A stretch of 64,000 nt of DNA from Micromonospora chokoriensis (GTDB lineage Bacteria; Actinomycetota; Actinomycetes; Mycobacteriales; Micromonosporaceae). The stretch covers positions 4,402,001-4,466,000 of the forward strand of contig NZ_LT607409.1 of NCBI RefSeq assembly GCF_900091505.1, in the 5' to 3' direction. The notes below the pieces were generated by a model. It did not search any database, was not told the origin of the DNA, and saw only the letters and a program-made list of their open reading frames with translations. The translations under genes were made by a program, and so were the position numbers. The first letter of the stretch is position 1, and each line of letters starts with the position of its first letter. Positions 16,654 to 25,662 of the stretch are shown in pieces.

Positions 16654-18999
16654 ATGACCGACATCCGGGTACCGGTGGACGGTGCCGACCCGTCCGTCGA
16701 ACGTAACCTCGTCGACCAGCTGGAAGGCCCGTACCCCGGCACGGTCCGACGGGTCGTGGTGCCGCTCACCGGCACCGGCGCGGCGGTGGTGGACTGGACC
16801 AGCCGACACCCCCTGCTCACCGTCGTGCTGCGCCGCGACCTCACCGAAGAGACGGTACGGGTGACCGTCACCGTCGACCCGGGTGGCACGGGGGAGAGGG
16901 CGCTGCCACCGGTGGTCTTCGCCCCCTGGTCGGCCGGCGGGGCGTCGGTGCCCGCGTACGTGCCGGACACCGCCGACGAGCCCCTGGTCGCCTCGTTCGC
17001 CGTCGCCGTCACGGCCGAGCGCGCTGTCGACGGCGCGCCCGCCACGGCGGTCACCGGTGCCGCGCTCACCGGGTTGGTCGAGCTGGCCGTGCTGGAGGGC
17101 AACCTGGGCCGGCTGCTGTATCTGGTGTCGTACGAGAAGCACCGGCTGCGCCGCGCGGCCCGGGAGGTGCACGCCTACCGCACGCTGGCGCACGCCCGGC
17201 GGGACGCGCTGGACCGGATCGGCGCGGACGTCGGGGTGCCCCGCTTCGTCGACGAGCTGGTGCACGAGCCGACCAACGGCGAGGTGTACGCCCGCCGGCT
17301 GGCCCCGCCGGCCCGCGAGCCGGACGCCGCGTACGCCCACCGGCTCGGGCTGTACCGGCGGTTCCTGCTGCCCACCCCGGGCGCGGTACGGCGACTGCTC
17401 AACGGCCCCGGCGCGGACACCGACCCGAACACCGGGCTCTTCGCCGACCTGCCCGGCGGCGCGCGCTTCACGCTCCGCGAGGACGACGACCGGTTCGCGG
17501 TGGCGATCCGGCTGGTCGCCGCCGGCGATCCGCAGCACCGCACGAACTTCCTCGCCCAACTGCGCCGCGACCGTCTCGTGCTGCCCGCGAACACGCCGCC
17601 GAACAACACGGTGCACGCCGGCCGGGCGCTACCGGCCAACCGGCTGACCGAGATCACCGCGCTGCGGGCCAGCCTGCGCCAGTCGTACACCTTCGAGAGC
17701 ACGCACGGCATCGCGCCGCCGCTGGCCGCGGCCCTGGACCGGGCGGGGCGGGTCTGCCGGGCGCTCGGCTCGTCGATCGTGTGGCAGGTGACCCGGGCCC
17801 AGGACGACGCCGGCGGCAGCCGCTACGAGTTGGGTCTCGGCGTGGACGTCAGTTGGCCGACCCCGGCGCAGGCGACCGACCTGCGCAACCGGGTGCTGGA
17901 CACCGGGCGCGCGGTCACCGCCGACCGGACCGCCGAGGCGCTGATCGCCGCCGCCCGCGCCGCCGGTGTGCCCACCGTGGGGGCGGACGGGGAGGTGGCC
18001 TGGCTGTGGCGGGTGTGCGGGCTGCCGACCGCGCACCGGATCAGCACCACCCGGATGTACGTGTCGCACCTGCCCACCCGAGGACTGGCGGTGACCGCCC
18101 CACTGAACGCGGCTGTCGGTGCGGACACGGCGGTCGAGGCGCAGTTCCACGCACCCGGTGATCCGGGCGGCAACGCGTTGCTGCTGGCCGGGCTCCGCGC
18201 GGCCGGTGCGGCCTGGACCAGCTCAGGTGAGACCGCCTGGTCGCCGATGACCGACGCGGCGGCCCGCACCCGGTGGGCGGCCGTGCCGACCCGCCCGGCC
18301 GGTCAACCGGTCGACGCGGTCCTGGCCGCCGCCGGGCTGCCGGCGGTACGGGACCCGGCGCCGGTGGTGGCCGCGCTGAACCGCCTCCCCGACGAGCTGG
18401 TGGAGACCGTCGAACTGCCGGCCGCGTTGGCCGCCGCGCTGATCGCCGGGCAGCCGGCCGCCGGTGATCGGCTGGCCCGGCTGGTCGGGTTGCTGCGCGA
18501 CCAGCACCTCGCCGCCGCGCTGCCGCTCGTCGAGACGGGTAACCGGTTGCTGCTGGTGTGCAGCGTGATCGGCCTGCCGCAGGCCGGGCTGAACCTGGCC
18601 GAGCGCCGGGCCACCGGGTTCCGTTGGTACACCGTGGGGCTCGGCGGCGGCACCGCGGAGATCAAGGCGGTGGGCGCGCGGACCGTGCTGCGCCCCACCC
18701 ACGCCGGGTTGGTCGCCGTGGTGGCGCTCTCCTACGTGCGGACCGGTCGGACCGACCCGTACGAGTTCCGGGTGGAACTGCCCGACGGGGTGACGCTGAA
18801 CCTGGAGCAGTACGAGCGGCTGATGAACGCGCTGTCGCGGGTCTGCCCGCTCGGCGTGGAGGTCAACACGTTCGGCATCCGCCGCGACCACGTCGACCTC
18901 GACGACGACGGCACCGCCGAGCCGCTGCGCCCGGCGGTGGCCCGGACCTTCCGCACCTTCCAACAGCGCCGGCACCGCGGCGTGTACGACCAGCTCTGA
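16654..18999 (+). CDS. CIS-1 large baseplate-associated protein (gpI position)
   Basis: 781 aa, ATG 11 bp after the gpJ-like stop. P2 places the wedge/fibre-linker gpI here, but this protein is much longer. The N-terminal ~140 residues look beta-rich (GTVRRVVVPLTGTGAAVVDW; VRVTVTVDPGGTGERALPPV); a helical block follows (YEKHRLRRAAREVHAYRTLA HARRDALDRIG) that could correspond to a tail-protein-I-like domain; the rest is mixed alpha/beta with no motif I can name. No catalytic residues are recognised. I infer an outer baseplate or fibre-attachment component. Confidence 0.55.
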   Translation: MTDIRVPVDGADPSVERNLVDQLEGPYPGTVRRVVVPLTGTGAAVVDWTSRHPLLTVVLRRDLTEETVRVTVTVDPGGTGERALPPVVFAPWSAGGASVPAYVPDTADEPLVASFAVAVTAERAVDGAPATAVTGAALTGLVELAVLEGNLGRLLYLVSYEKHRLRRAAREVHAYRTLAHARRDALDRIGADVGVPRFVDELVHEPTNGEVYARRLAPPAREPDAAYAHRLGLYRRFLLPTPGAVRRLLNGPGADTDPNTGLFADLPGGARFTLREDDDRFAVAIRLVAAGDPQHRTNFLAQLRRDRLVLPANTPPNNTVHAGRALPANRLTEITALRASLRQSYTFESTHGIAPPLAAALDRAGRVCRALGSSIVWQVTRAQDDAGGSRYELGLGVDVSWPTPAQATDLRNRVLDTGRAVTADRTAEALIAAARAAGVPTVGADGEVAWLWRVCGLPTAHRISTTRMYVSHLPTRGLAVTAPLNAAVGADTAVEAQFHAPGDPGGNALLLAGLRAAGAAWTSSGETAWSPMTDAAARTRWAAVPTRPAGQPVDAVLAAAGLPAVRDPAPVVAALNRLPDELVETVELPAALAAALIAGQPAAGDRLARLVGLLRDQHLAAALPLVETGNRLLLVCSVIGLPQAGLNLAERRATGFRWYTVGLGGGTAEIKAVGARTVLRPTHAGLVAVVALSYVRTGRTDPYEFRVELPDGVTLNLEQYERLMNALSRVCPLGVEVNTFGIRRDHVDLDDDGTAEPLRPAVARTFRTFQQRRHRGVYDQL

Positions 19000-19012
19000 G
19001 AGGGACACCACC

Positions 19013-20140
19013 ATGGCTAGTGAGATCAACTACGACGGGGTGACCGTCACCGAGCTGTACGAGGCGTTCACCAAGCACGGCATTCCGGCCTCCGACGCCA
19101 GTGTGCTGGTCTCGTCCTGGATCTACGAGAACGTGGGCACCGCGAAACGGGTGTTCAGCTATGCCGAGGCGTTCCCCGCCGTCGAGCCGGGCTGCGCGCC
19201 GCCACCGTTCGCCCGTACCTTCGCGCACACCGACTGGGTCGACGGCGAGGACGTCGTGCAGGCCGGGCAGACCCCGGGCGAGCAGGGCTTCAACGAGCGG
19301 TTCCACCGCATCGAACACGACCTGGACCACCTCGGGGCGGACCTGGCCAAGGCGTTCTCCTGCATGGCGGCCATGCGGGTCAGCCTGCGCCGGCTGCTCG
19401 ACGAGATCCGCGCGGAGATCAACCGGCTGCACTCGACGGTGCACGAGAACAAGATCGTGCCCGGCCCGTACACCTTCGAGCAGATCCCCAACTACATCGG
19501 CGCGTTGGACTTCGGGAAGTACATGGGCACCACGATGTTCATGGACAAGAAGGTCAGCATCTGGCAGACCAAGGCCGGCACCATCGTGCTGCCCGCCGTC
19601 GAGACCCTCGGGGTGGACGTGGTGGTCGGGCCGAAGGTCCGCGGTGCCGCCCAACTCGCCCGCTACGCCGCCGAGCACGGCGACGTCCGGCAGCGCTTCC
19701 CGCGCGAGGTGAAGCTGGTGGAGTTCATCCGGTTCTTCGGCGAGGACGAGGTGGCCGACGGCCGGAGCATCCGCGACGTGCTCAAGGTGTTGCCGGCCGA
19801 CACCAGCTACCCGAGCCTGGACGCGATGTTCGCCGAGGTCAGCGAGCGGGAGGCCGTCATCGTCCGGACCACCGTCGGCGCCCAGTCGGCGGTCTCCGCC
19901 GCGCTCGGCATCGAGGCCGAGCTGGAGAACGTCGCGGACGCCGACATCGCCATGCTCGCCGGGGTGCCCACCAAGGCCCGGGCCGCGCTGGCCCGCGCCG
20001 GGATCAGCACCCTCGGCAAGCTGGCCGACGCGCCGGCCGAGCAGGTGCTCGGCATCATGAAGGAGGCCGGGGTACGCGCCGACGTCGGCGACGCCGCCGA
20101 GTGGACCGGGTACGCCCAGACGCTGAGCAAGCTGCGCTGA
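19013..20140 (+). CDS. CIS-1 terminal protein with coiled coil and HhH-like C-terminus
   Basis: 375 aa, ATG with GAGAGGGA upstream. It begins with a helical region, has a coiled-coil-prone segment at residues ~97-145 (FNERFHRIEHDLDHLGADL; VSLRRLLDEIRAEINRLHST), a central mixed region, and a C-terminal ~65 residues that look like helix-hairpin-helix repeats (IAMLAGVPTKARAALARAGI STLGKLADAPAEQVL), similar to DUF4332-type tandem HhH. It is the last gene of the CIS-1 run. It might be a fibre, chaperone or DNA-contacting accessory; the sequence does not decide. Confidence 0.5.
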   Translation: MASEINYDGVTVTELYEAFTKHGIPASDASVLVSSWIYENVGTAKRVFSYAEAFPAVEPGCAPPPFARTFAHTDWVDGEDVVQAGQTPGEQGFNERFHRIEHDLDHLGADLAKAFSCMAAMRVSLRRLLDEIRAEINRLHSTVHENKIVPGPYTFEQIPNYIGALDFGKYMGTTMFMDKKVSIWQTKAGTIVLPAVETLGVDVVVGPKVRGAAQLARYAAEHGDVRQRFPREVKLVEFIRFFGEDEVADGRSIRDVLKVLPADTSYPSLDAMFAEVSEREAVIVRTTVGAQSAVSAALGIEAELENVADADIAMLAGVPTKARAALARAGISTLGKLADAPAEQVLGIMKEAGVRADVGDAAEWTGYAQTLSKLR

Positions 20141-20276
20141 ACGGTCGGCACCGACTCCGGCGAACGGTTGATCCACGCCGCTCGCCGGGTCGGTGTGACG
20201 ACACTGCGCTGGCGCGACGATCGTCCACACCCGACCGTGGAACTCCCACGGGGCGATCGGTGCGAGAGGCGCAAGC

Positions 20277-21068
20277 ATGGCTGTTCACGAGGTGACGCGG
20301 GACGATCGCACCGGGACGCCCGAGGCCGGCACGGGGTTGCCTCCCCGGTACGCGCTACGGCTGCTCGGCGGGTTCGGGTTGGAACGCGACGGACGGGCGG
20401 TGGCGGTGCCGCAGGGCGCCCGCCGACTGCTGGCCTACCTCGGCGTACGGCAGCACTGTGCCCGGTCCGAGGCCGCCGGCACGCTCTGGCCGGGCTCCCA
20501 CGAGGAGCGCGCCCGCGCCAACCTGCGCACCATGCTCTGGCGGCTGCACCGGGTGACCCCCGAGCCGCTGGTGCGGGAGGACGATCGGCTGGCCCTGGCC
20601 CCCGGGGTGGTCAGCGACGTGGCCACCCTGGGCGCGGCGTCCACCGCGCTCCTGGCCGGCAATTCACCGGCGGTGGGCGTCGGCTTCGGCGTGCCGGCGC
20701 TGGCGACCGGCGAGTTGCTGCCCGGCTGGTACGACGACTGGGTGCTGACCGAGCGGGAACGCCTGCGACAGACCCGGTTGTACGCGCTGGAGGCGCTCGC
20801 CGAGCGACTCACCACGCAGGGCCGCTACAGCGAGGCGGTGCAGGTGGCGTTGACCGCCGTGCACCTGGAACCGCTGCGGGAGAGCGCCACCCGGGCGTTG
20901 ATCGCCGTGCACCTCGCGGAGCGCAACATCAACGAGGCGGTACGGCGGTTCGAGCTGTTCCGTGCCGACCTGGGCCGGGAGTTGGGCGTCGCCCCGACAC
21001 CCTGGCTGGAGCAGCTCGTCCGCGCCGGTGTGACCGGTGTGACCGGTGCGACCGTCCCGTCTCCGTGA
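20277..21068 (+). CDS. SARP/AfsR-type (BTAD) transcriptional regulator
   Basis: 263 aa, ATG with GAGAGG upstream. Residues ~25-95 resemble the OmpR-type winged helix of SARPs (RYALRLLGGFGLERDGRAV; LWPGSHEERARANLRTMLWR LHRV), and residues ~120-255 are the bacterial transcriptional activator domain (RLRQTRLYALEALAERLTTQ GRYSEAVQVALTAVHLEPLR). There is no NB-ARC or TPR extension, so it is a short SARP. It lies 137 bp after CIS-1 on the same strand. As SARPs activate linked clusters, it is the best candidate to control CIS-1; direct-repeat heptamer targets were not identified. Confidence 0.8.
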   Translation: MAVHEVTRDDRTGTPEAGTGLPPRYALRLLGGFGLERDGRAVAVPQGARRLLAYLGVRQHCARSEAAGTLWPGSHEERARANLRTMLWRLHRVTPEPLVREDDRLALAPGVVSDVATLGAASTALLAGNSPAVGVGFGVPALATGELLPGWYDDWVLTERERLRQTRLYALEALAERLTTQGRYSEAVQVALTAVHLEPLRESATRALIAVHLAERNINEAVRRFELFRADLGRELGVAPTPWLEQLVRAGVTGVTGATVPSP

Positions 21069-21177
21069 CCGGCCCGCTGTCGCGGCCCCTCGCCGGCCCC
21101 ACGCCTTCGCCCTCCTGTACCCTCTTTCGCCCTCTTTGGTCCGTCCACGGCGGCGACCCCCGGACACCTCTCGGCCG

Positions 21178-21250
21178 TCCTTTGCTCTGCACCCACGGAG
21201 GCGACAGTCACCGTCTGTAGCTGGTGCGCCCAGGGGTGCAGAGCAAAGGA
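21178..21250. repeat. Palindromic element type A, copy 1
   Basis: Perfect 17-bp inverted repeats (TCCTTTGCTCTGCACCC at 21178-21194, its complement at 21234-21250) flank a 39-bp centre. Inside, GGCG/CGCC arms could form a second stem. A second copy lies at 60952-61022. There is no T-run, so it is not a classical terminator. It sits in the gap after the SARP gene; the rest of 21069-21357 holds short C/T-rich and G-rich runs and no gene. Confidence 0.9.
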
Positions 21251-21357
21251 TGCGCATGAGGTGAGGTGAGGGGAGCGAGGTGAGGGGAGTGAGGCGCGGG
21301 GAGCAGGGTGGGGTGAGCGCGGCGCGGCGGGGTGAGGGCGCGGTGGGGCCGGTCAGT

Positions 21358-21985
21358 GTGTCGCGGGTGGGATGCTCTGCTCGTACTGGAAGACGTTGTG
21401 GGGGTCGTACTTCGCCTTGTTGCCGGCGCCGCGTAGCGCCCAGAGCAGGTCCGCGTGGTTCCACGGGTCCACCTCGAGTACCTTCGCGCCGTCCGCGCCC
21501 GCCGCTACGACGATCTCCACGCCGATCAGGTTGTCGCAGGCCATCCCGAGGTAGCGGGTGAGGAAGCCGAAGCCGCCGCCGAGGGTCGCGCCGGACAGGC
21601 CGACCGTCCCCTCCGTGCCGGTGGTGGCGGCCAGGTCGTGCTCCCCGAGCGCGGTCACCGCCTCCAACTGGTTCAGCCCCGCGCCGACCTTCGCGATGCG
21701 ACCGGCGGGATCGATGTGGCTGGCCTTCAGTTCGCTGACGTCGATCACGATGCCGTTGTCGACGTTCGACGTTCGACGTTCGACCAGCCCTCAAGGCTGT
21801 GGCGTCCACTGCGTACCCGCAGCGCGACGTTGTGCTGCCGTGCCCAGGTGAGGGCGTTGACCACGTCCCGGGTCTCCTGGGCGAAGACGATGACCAGCGG
21901 ATAGTGCACGAACAACTCGTCCCAGCCGAGGCTCGCGTCCGCGTAGTCGGGGCTCTGGGGACGGACGACGCGTCGCCCTGAGCAG
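21358..21985 (-). pseudogene. Broken FAD-binding oxidoreductase (BBE type)
   Basis: Read leftward, 21985-21790 gives the N-terminus of a berberine-bridge-type FAD oxidase (GWDELFVHYPLVIVFAQETR, ALTWARQHNVALRVRSGRHS). The frame is then lost in a 7-bp tandem repeat at 21761-21781. It resumes with DVSELKASHIDPAGRIAKVG AGLNQLEAV and TLGGGFGFLTRYLGMACDN. Soon after LLWALRGAGNK it jumps to the family's C-terminal motif KYDPHNVFQYEQSIPP. The whole substrate domain is missing, so the gene is dead by both frameshift and deletion. Confidence 0.75.
21761..21781. repeat. Heptamer triplication causing frameshift
   Basis: Three perfect copies of GACGTTC, followed by GACC. One copy restores the expected family reading (EGWSNVDNGIVIDVSEL), so two extra 7-bp copies (+14) shift the frame of the FAD oxidoreductase. 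This looks like slipped-strand expansion. Confidence 0.75.
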
Positions 21986-22058
21986 ATCGCGGCGGGACAG
22001 GACGTGAACGCAGATCCGAGAATGTGTCGCGGAACCCGGGCGGGTGACGCGGCGAGCG

Positions 22059-22784
22059 TCAGTTCGGGGCCGGCTGGTCCAGGATGGCGCTGAAGCGCTC
22101 CTCGGCGAGATCGAGCTGGGCGAAGATGTGCCGCTTCACCGCGGGCGACAGCGGTGTGTCCGGCCGGCCGATCAGGTCCCGGAAGAGCGGCACCAACGGC
22201 CGGTACTTCCGGGCCGACGAGACGACCTTCGGCCCGACCGTGTGGATCACTCCCACACCGTTGTCGGTGAAGTCCGACACCTTGATCACTCGAGCCCAGG
22301 GCTCCCGGTCCAGGCTGACCGCCAGGTGCTCCCGGTACTGCGTGTTGCGGTCCCGCGCGGGGTCGTACACCGGATTGGTGACGGCGGCGACCAGGGTGGC
22401 CACCCGCTGCCCGAACCGGGAGGCGAGCGCGCGCAACGCGGCAGCGGTCGGGTCGCCCCCCGGGTCGGCGTCGGCCAACTCGGACGGGTGGTCCTCGACC
22501 GCGTCGTGCAGCAGACCGGCGACGATCACATCCACGTCCCGCACCTGGTAGTGGTGCATCAACCGGATCGCCACCCGCAACAGGTGGTTCAGGTACGGCT
22601 CACGGACGCGTCGGTCGTCGCGGTGCAGGTCGGCGGCGAGATCGAGCGCGGCGGTCAACCGCGCCCGGGCGGCGTCGTCGAACTGCTGGACCTCCAACCG
22701 GAAGCGCTCCAGCAAGCCCGGTTCGCCGTGGATCTCGGTGATCGCGTGCATCGGCATGCTGCCCAGGTGCGGCGGGAAGTCCAT
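22059..22784 (-). CDS. HD-domain protein, RelA/SpoT-type hydrolase-like
   Basis: 241 aa, ATG at 22784. Residues ~60-110 carry an HD phosphohydrolase pattern: LNHLLRVAIRLMHHYQVRDV followed by IVAGLLHDAVEDHPSEL, the HDxxED of RelA/SpoT hydrolase domains. Near residue 180 is VIKVSDFTDNGVGVIH, corresponding to the conserved K..D...N motif. There is no synthetase, TGS or ACT domain, so it resembles stand-alone small alarmone hydrolases. ppGpp hydrolysis is possible but unproven; other nucleotide substrates are equally allowed by the motif. It is monocistronic. Confidence 0.7.
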   Translation of the reverse strand: MDFPPHLGSMPMHAITEIHGEPGLLERFRLEVQQFDDAARARLTAALDLAADLHRDDRRVREPYLNHLLRVAIRLMHHYQVRDVDVIVAGLLHDAVEDHPSELADADPGGDPTAAALRALASRFGQRVATLVAAVTNPVYDPARDRNTQYREHLAVSLDREPWARVIKVSDFTDNGVGVIHTVGPKVVSSARKYRPLVPLFRDLIGRPDTPLSPAVKRHIFAQLDLAEERFSAILDQPAPN

Positions 22785-22864
22785 GCGTCACTTATAGCCG
22801 ATCTTCTCCACGTCGATGAGCCCGTACGTCGTCGACCCGACCACGATTCCCCACCCCCGCCTCG

Positions 22865-22940
22865 GTCGATCATGGAGTTGTGGTGGGTGACAGAGCACCC
22901 CTTATGGGGCCGAACCGGTCACCACAACTCCATGATCGAC
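22865..22940. repeat. Palindromic element type B (76 bp)
   Basis: Perfect 21-bp inverted repeats at 22865-22885 and 22920-22940 (each contains ATCATGGAGTTGTGGTG or its complement). The 34-bp centre has its own CCCC-TTAT-GGGG hairpin. It lies between the HD-protein start and the pectate-lyase stop. There is no T-run. The arm sequence is unrelated to the type A element. Confidence 0.9.
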
Positions 22941-22968
22941 GTGGCAGGGTGGGGTGGGGTGGGGTGGG

Positions 22969-24351
22969 TCAGGCTGGTAGGCGGTTGGCGCCGGCTAGCG
23001 GATCTATCAGGGTGGGGACCAGCGGGGTGGGGAGGGCCGGGGCGCGGCGCAGGGTCGGTGTCCAGCCTGCGTCTGCGGCGAGGTCGGGATCGTGGCTCGC
23101 GTTGTACGCCGCCAGCAGGTCTGCCGGCCGCGCCGGCCCGTCGCCCTGGCGCACCCAGGAGCCGCGCTCGGTCAACGCGGTGCCGCCCCAGTCGTAGAGC
23201 AGATCGGCCGGGTCGACCGCCGCGTCCAGGGTGAAAAAGTTGTTCTGCGCGTAGATCGCCGACTGCACGCCGACGCCGAGCGCGTACTGGAAGTCGTCCC
23301 CAGCGAGCCGGTAGTGGTTGTTGTAGACGTCGACCTGCCCGAAGCGCACCCTCGGCAGCCGTTGCAGGACACCGTCGAAGAGGTTGTGGTGCAGCGTGAC
23401 CCTCAGCCGCCCCACGTCCGGTCCGACGGTGTTGGACGAGCCGATCAGCAGCAGCTTGTCCCGGCCGGTGAAACGGTTCCACGACGCGGTGACCAGGCTG
23501 GCCGTGTGCGTGACGTCCAGCGAGCCGTCGTGCACCTGGTACGGCCTGCCGAAGTGGACGGGTTGGGCGCTGTCGGGGTTGTCGCCGTCGGTGAACGTGT
23601 TGTGGTCGACCCAGACGTTCTCGCTGCGGCGTACCGAGATCTGGTCGTACTGGCTGTTCCAGTTGCCGGCCTCACCGTCGGTCGGTGACCACGCGGGGAA
23701 GCAGTCCCGGGCGTCGACGAGGGTCAGGTTGCGGACGATCACGTTCGACGCCCGGTCGATCATCAGCGTCAGGCCGGTCAACAGTGCGCCGCGCAGCCCG
23801 ACGATCGTGGTGTTCGGGCCGACGTTGATCTGGGTCTGTCGGGTCTGGTTGGCCACCGAACGCACCCGGGCCTCCTCCAGCGGCCCGCTCGGGGCGACCC
23901 GACCCCACACCGTCGGGTCGTAGGCCTGCAGATAAGCGTCCAACCGGTACGCCGGGTCGGCCAGATCGGCGCAGCTCAGCGCAGCGCCGTCGGGTCCTTC
24001 GAAACCGTCGACGACGCCGTCGACGTAGACGAGCTTCGGCGTCGCGTCGGCGGCGTTGGTGGCGTTGTCGCCGCCCAGCGCGGCGATCAGCTCGGCTCGG
24101 CTGTGCACCACTGTGGTCCGCTCCGGGGCCGCCGCCGAACCGCCGGTGGTGCCGGGGCCGTCGGCCGCCCAACCGTCTCGCGCGGGCAGCGCCTGCCGAC
24201 CGAGCTGGCGGGCCGCCCAGGAGAGCCGGTCGGTGGCCGGAGAGTCGGGGCGGGCAGCGGCGGCGGCCGGTGTCTCCGGGCGGGCAGCGGCGGCCGGGGC
24301 GGCACCGAGCAGGAGGGCGACCACCGTCGCGCCGGTGAGGACTCTGCGCAT
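22969..24351 (-). CDS. Secreted pectate lyase, PL1 family
   Basis: 460 aa. The ATG at 24351 has GGAGAG just upstream; an alternative ATG at 24363 adds four residues. An N-terminal signal peptide (RRVLTGATVVALLLGAAPAA AA) marks it for export. The right-handed beta-helix signatures of PL1 are present: VWVDHNTFTDGDN, LHHNLFDGVLQRLPRVRFG (containing the RxPRxR catalytic Arg region) and VDVYNNHYRLAGDDFQYALG. It would cleave polygalacturonate by Ca-dependent beta-elimination outside the cell. It is downstream of uronate catabolic genes on the same strand, which fits pectin use. Confidence 0.85.
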   Translation of the reverse strand: MRRVLTGATVVALLLGAAPAAAARPETPAAAAARPDSPATDRLSWAARQLGRQALPARDGWAADGPGTTGGSAAAPERTTVVHSRAELIAALGGDNATNAADATPKLVYVDGVVDGFEGPDGAALSCADLADPAYRLDAYLQAYDPTVWGRVAPSGPLEEARVRSVANQTRQTQINVGPNTTIVGLRGALLTGLTLMIDRASNVIVRNLTLVDARDCFPAWSPTDGEAGNWNSQYDQISVRRSENVWVDHNTFTDGDNPDSAQPVHFGRPYQVHDGSLDVTHTASLVTASWNRFTGRDKLLLIGSSNTVGPDVGRLRVTLHHNLFDGVLQRLPRVRFGQVDVYNNHYRLAGDDFQYALGVGVQSAIYAQNNFFTLDAAVDPADLLYDWGGTALTERGSWVRQGDGPARPADLLAAYNASHDPDLAADAGWTPTLRRAPALPTPLVPTLIDPLAGANRLPA

Positions 24352-24399
24352 GAGTCTCTCCATTCACTGGAGGTGTGGGGGTGTGGGTTCGTCGTCCGG

Positions 24400-25614
24400 C
24401 TATCTCGTCAACTCGGCGCGGTACGCGGCGACCGCCCAGGGCACCGCCAGCTCACTCGGGAGCGCCACGCGCTCGGCCGCCCGACGCAGCACGTCGACCA
24501 CGCCCCGCAGGTGACGGACCCGCTCCCCGCCCTCGCCGACCGTGGTCACCAGGTCCCCGTCGAGCAGCCGGGGCTCGGGGGCGGCCCGTAACGCGTCCAG
24601 CAGCGCGGTGAACGGCGCGGTACGGGCCAGCGGCGCGATCAGCGGCACCCCGGCCGGGTCGGCCCGGTGCGCGAGCAGGTTCTCCAGCAGTCCCGACCGC
24701 CCCGGCACCCGGCGGGTCACCACGTCGCCGGGCAGCCGCAGCCGGTCCGTCGGGTACTCCAGCACCGCCTGTCCGGTCGTGCCGGTCACCACGACCTCGC
24801 CCGCCACGAACTCCTCGGCGGCCAGGGTCACCGCCACCAGCACCGGCGGGCCGGCGCGGAACAGGACCCGCAGCACCGCGGTGTCCTCCACCTCGATCGG
24901 GCGGACCCGGTAACGCTCCACCTCGATCGCCACCGGCCAGGGTGTCGCACCGCCGAGTGCCTCGGCGACGGCCAAGCACTGCATCACCGCGTGCGCGAGC
25001 GGGTTGGCCAGCGCGCCGTCCAGCACCGGTCGGCCGTCCACCGTGCGACGACCGGCCCAGGGGGAGCGGGCGTAGTAGGCGTCCGGCCGTTGCCACGCGG
25101 CCACCGTGGAGATGCCGGTGACGGTGCCCAGTCGGCCGGCGGCCAGCGCGTCGGTCAACGCGGTGAGGGCCGCCGAACCGAGCGCCTGGAAGCCGACCTG
25201 GGCGACCCGTCCGGCGGCGGCGAGAGCCCAGGTCAGCTCCTCGTGTTCGGCCAGCGACAGCACCGGGGGTTTCTCCACCAGCAGGTCCGCGCCGGTGGCC
25301 AGGGCGTCGCGGGCGATCGCCAGGTGGGTGTGCGGCGGCGTGCAGATCACCACCACGTCCGGCCGGGTGGCGGCCAGCATCGCCCGGTGGTCGGTGAACA
25401 CCTGGACGCCGGGGGGCACCGGCGCCGCCGGGTCGTCCTCCACCGGCCGGACGTCGACCAGGGCGACGAGTCGCAGCCGGCCGTCGGCGTGCAGCGGCGC
25501 GATCGCCCGCCGATGCCACCGGCCGTGCCCGTTCGCCCCGATCACCGCCACCCGGGGCGGCGGCGTCGCCCCGTTCACCACCCACCGGCCAGCGTCGGCC
25601 CGCTCATCGGGCAC
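24400..25614 (-). CDS. Gfo/Idh/MocA-family oxidoreductase 1
   Basis: 404 aa from the GTG at 25614; a later GTG could be the true start because the first ~18 residues are not conserved-looking. Rossmann motif near the N-terminus (VAVIGANGHGRWHRRAIAPL), then DVVVICTPPHTHLAIARDAL and the family signature LLVEKPPVLSLAEHEEL (EKP lysine). The C-terminal alpha/beta substrate domain follows. NAD(P)-dependent sugar or sugar-acid dehydrogenase, substrate unknown. It is 48 bp downstream of the UxuB-like gene and 48 bp upstream of pectate lyase, so probably co-transcribed. Confidence 0.75.
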   Translation of the reverse strand: MPDERADAGRWVVNGATPPPRVAVIGANGHGRWHRRAIAPLHADGRLRLVALVDVRPVEDDPAAPVPPGVQVFTDHRAMLAATRPDVVVICTPPHTHLAIARDALATGADLLVEKPPVLSLAEHEELTWALAAAGRVAQVGFQALGSAALTALTDALAAGRLGTVTGISTVAAWQRPDAYYARSPWAGRRTVDGRPVLDGALANPLAHAVMQCLAVAEALGGATPWPVAIEVERYRVRPIEVEDTAVLRVLFRAGPPVLVAVTLAAEEFVAGEVVVTGTTGQAVLEYPTDRLRLPGDVVTRRVPGRSGLLENLLAHRADPAGVPLIAPLARTAPFTALLDALRAAPEPRLLDGDLVTTVGEGGERVRHLRGVVDVLRRAAERVALPSELAVPWAVAAYRAELTR

Positions 25615-25662
25615 CGGCCGGTCTGCGGCCGCTCACCCGGTGCCAGCCGGTTCGCGGCCCGG

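Noticed and set aside
3615..20140. Complete prophage
   Set aside because: Only tail-type genes are seen; no capsid, portal, terminase, integrase, repressor or attachment-site repeats.
21178..21250. Rho-independent terminator after the SARP gene
   Set aside because: The stem has a 39-bp centre and no T-tract, and the same structure occurs 40 kb away upstream of a gene, so it is better treated as a repeat element.
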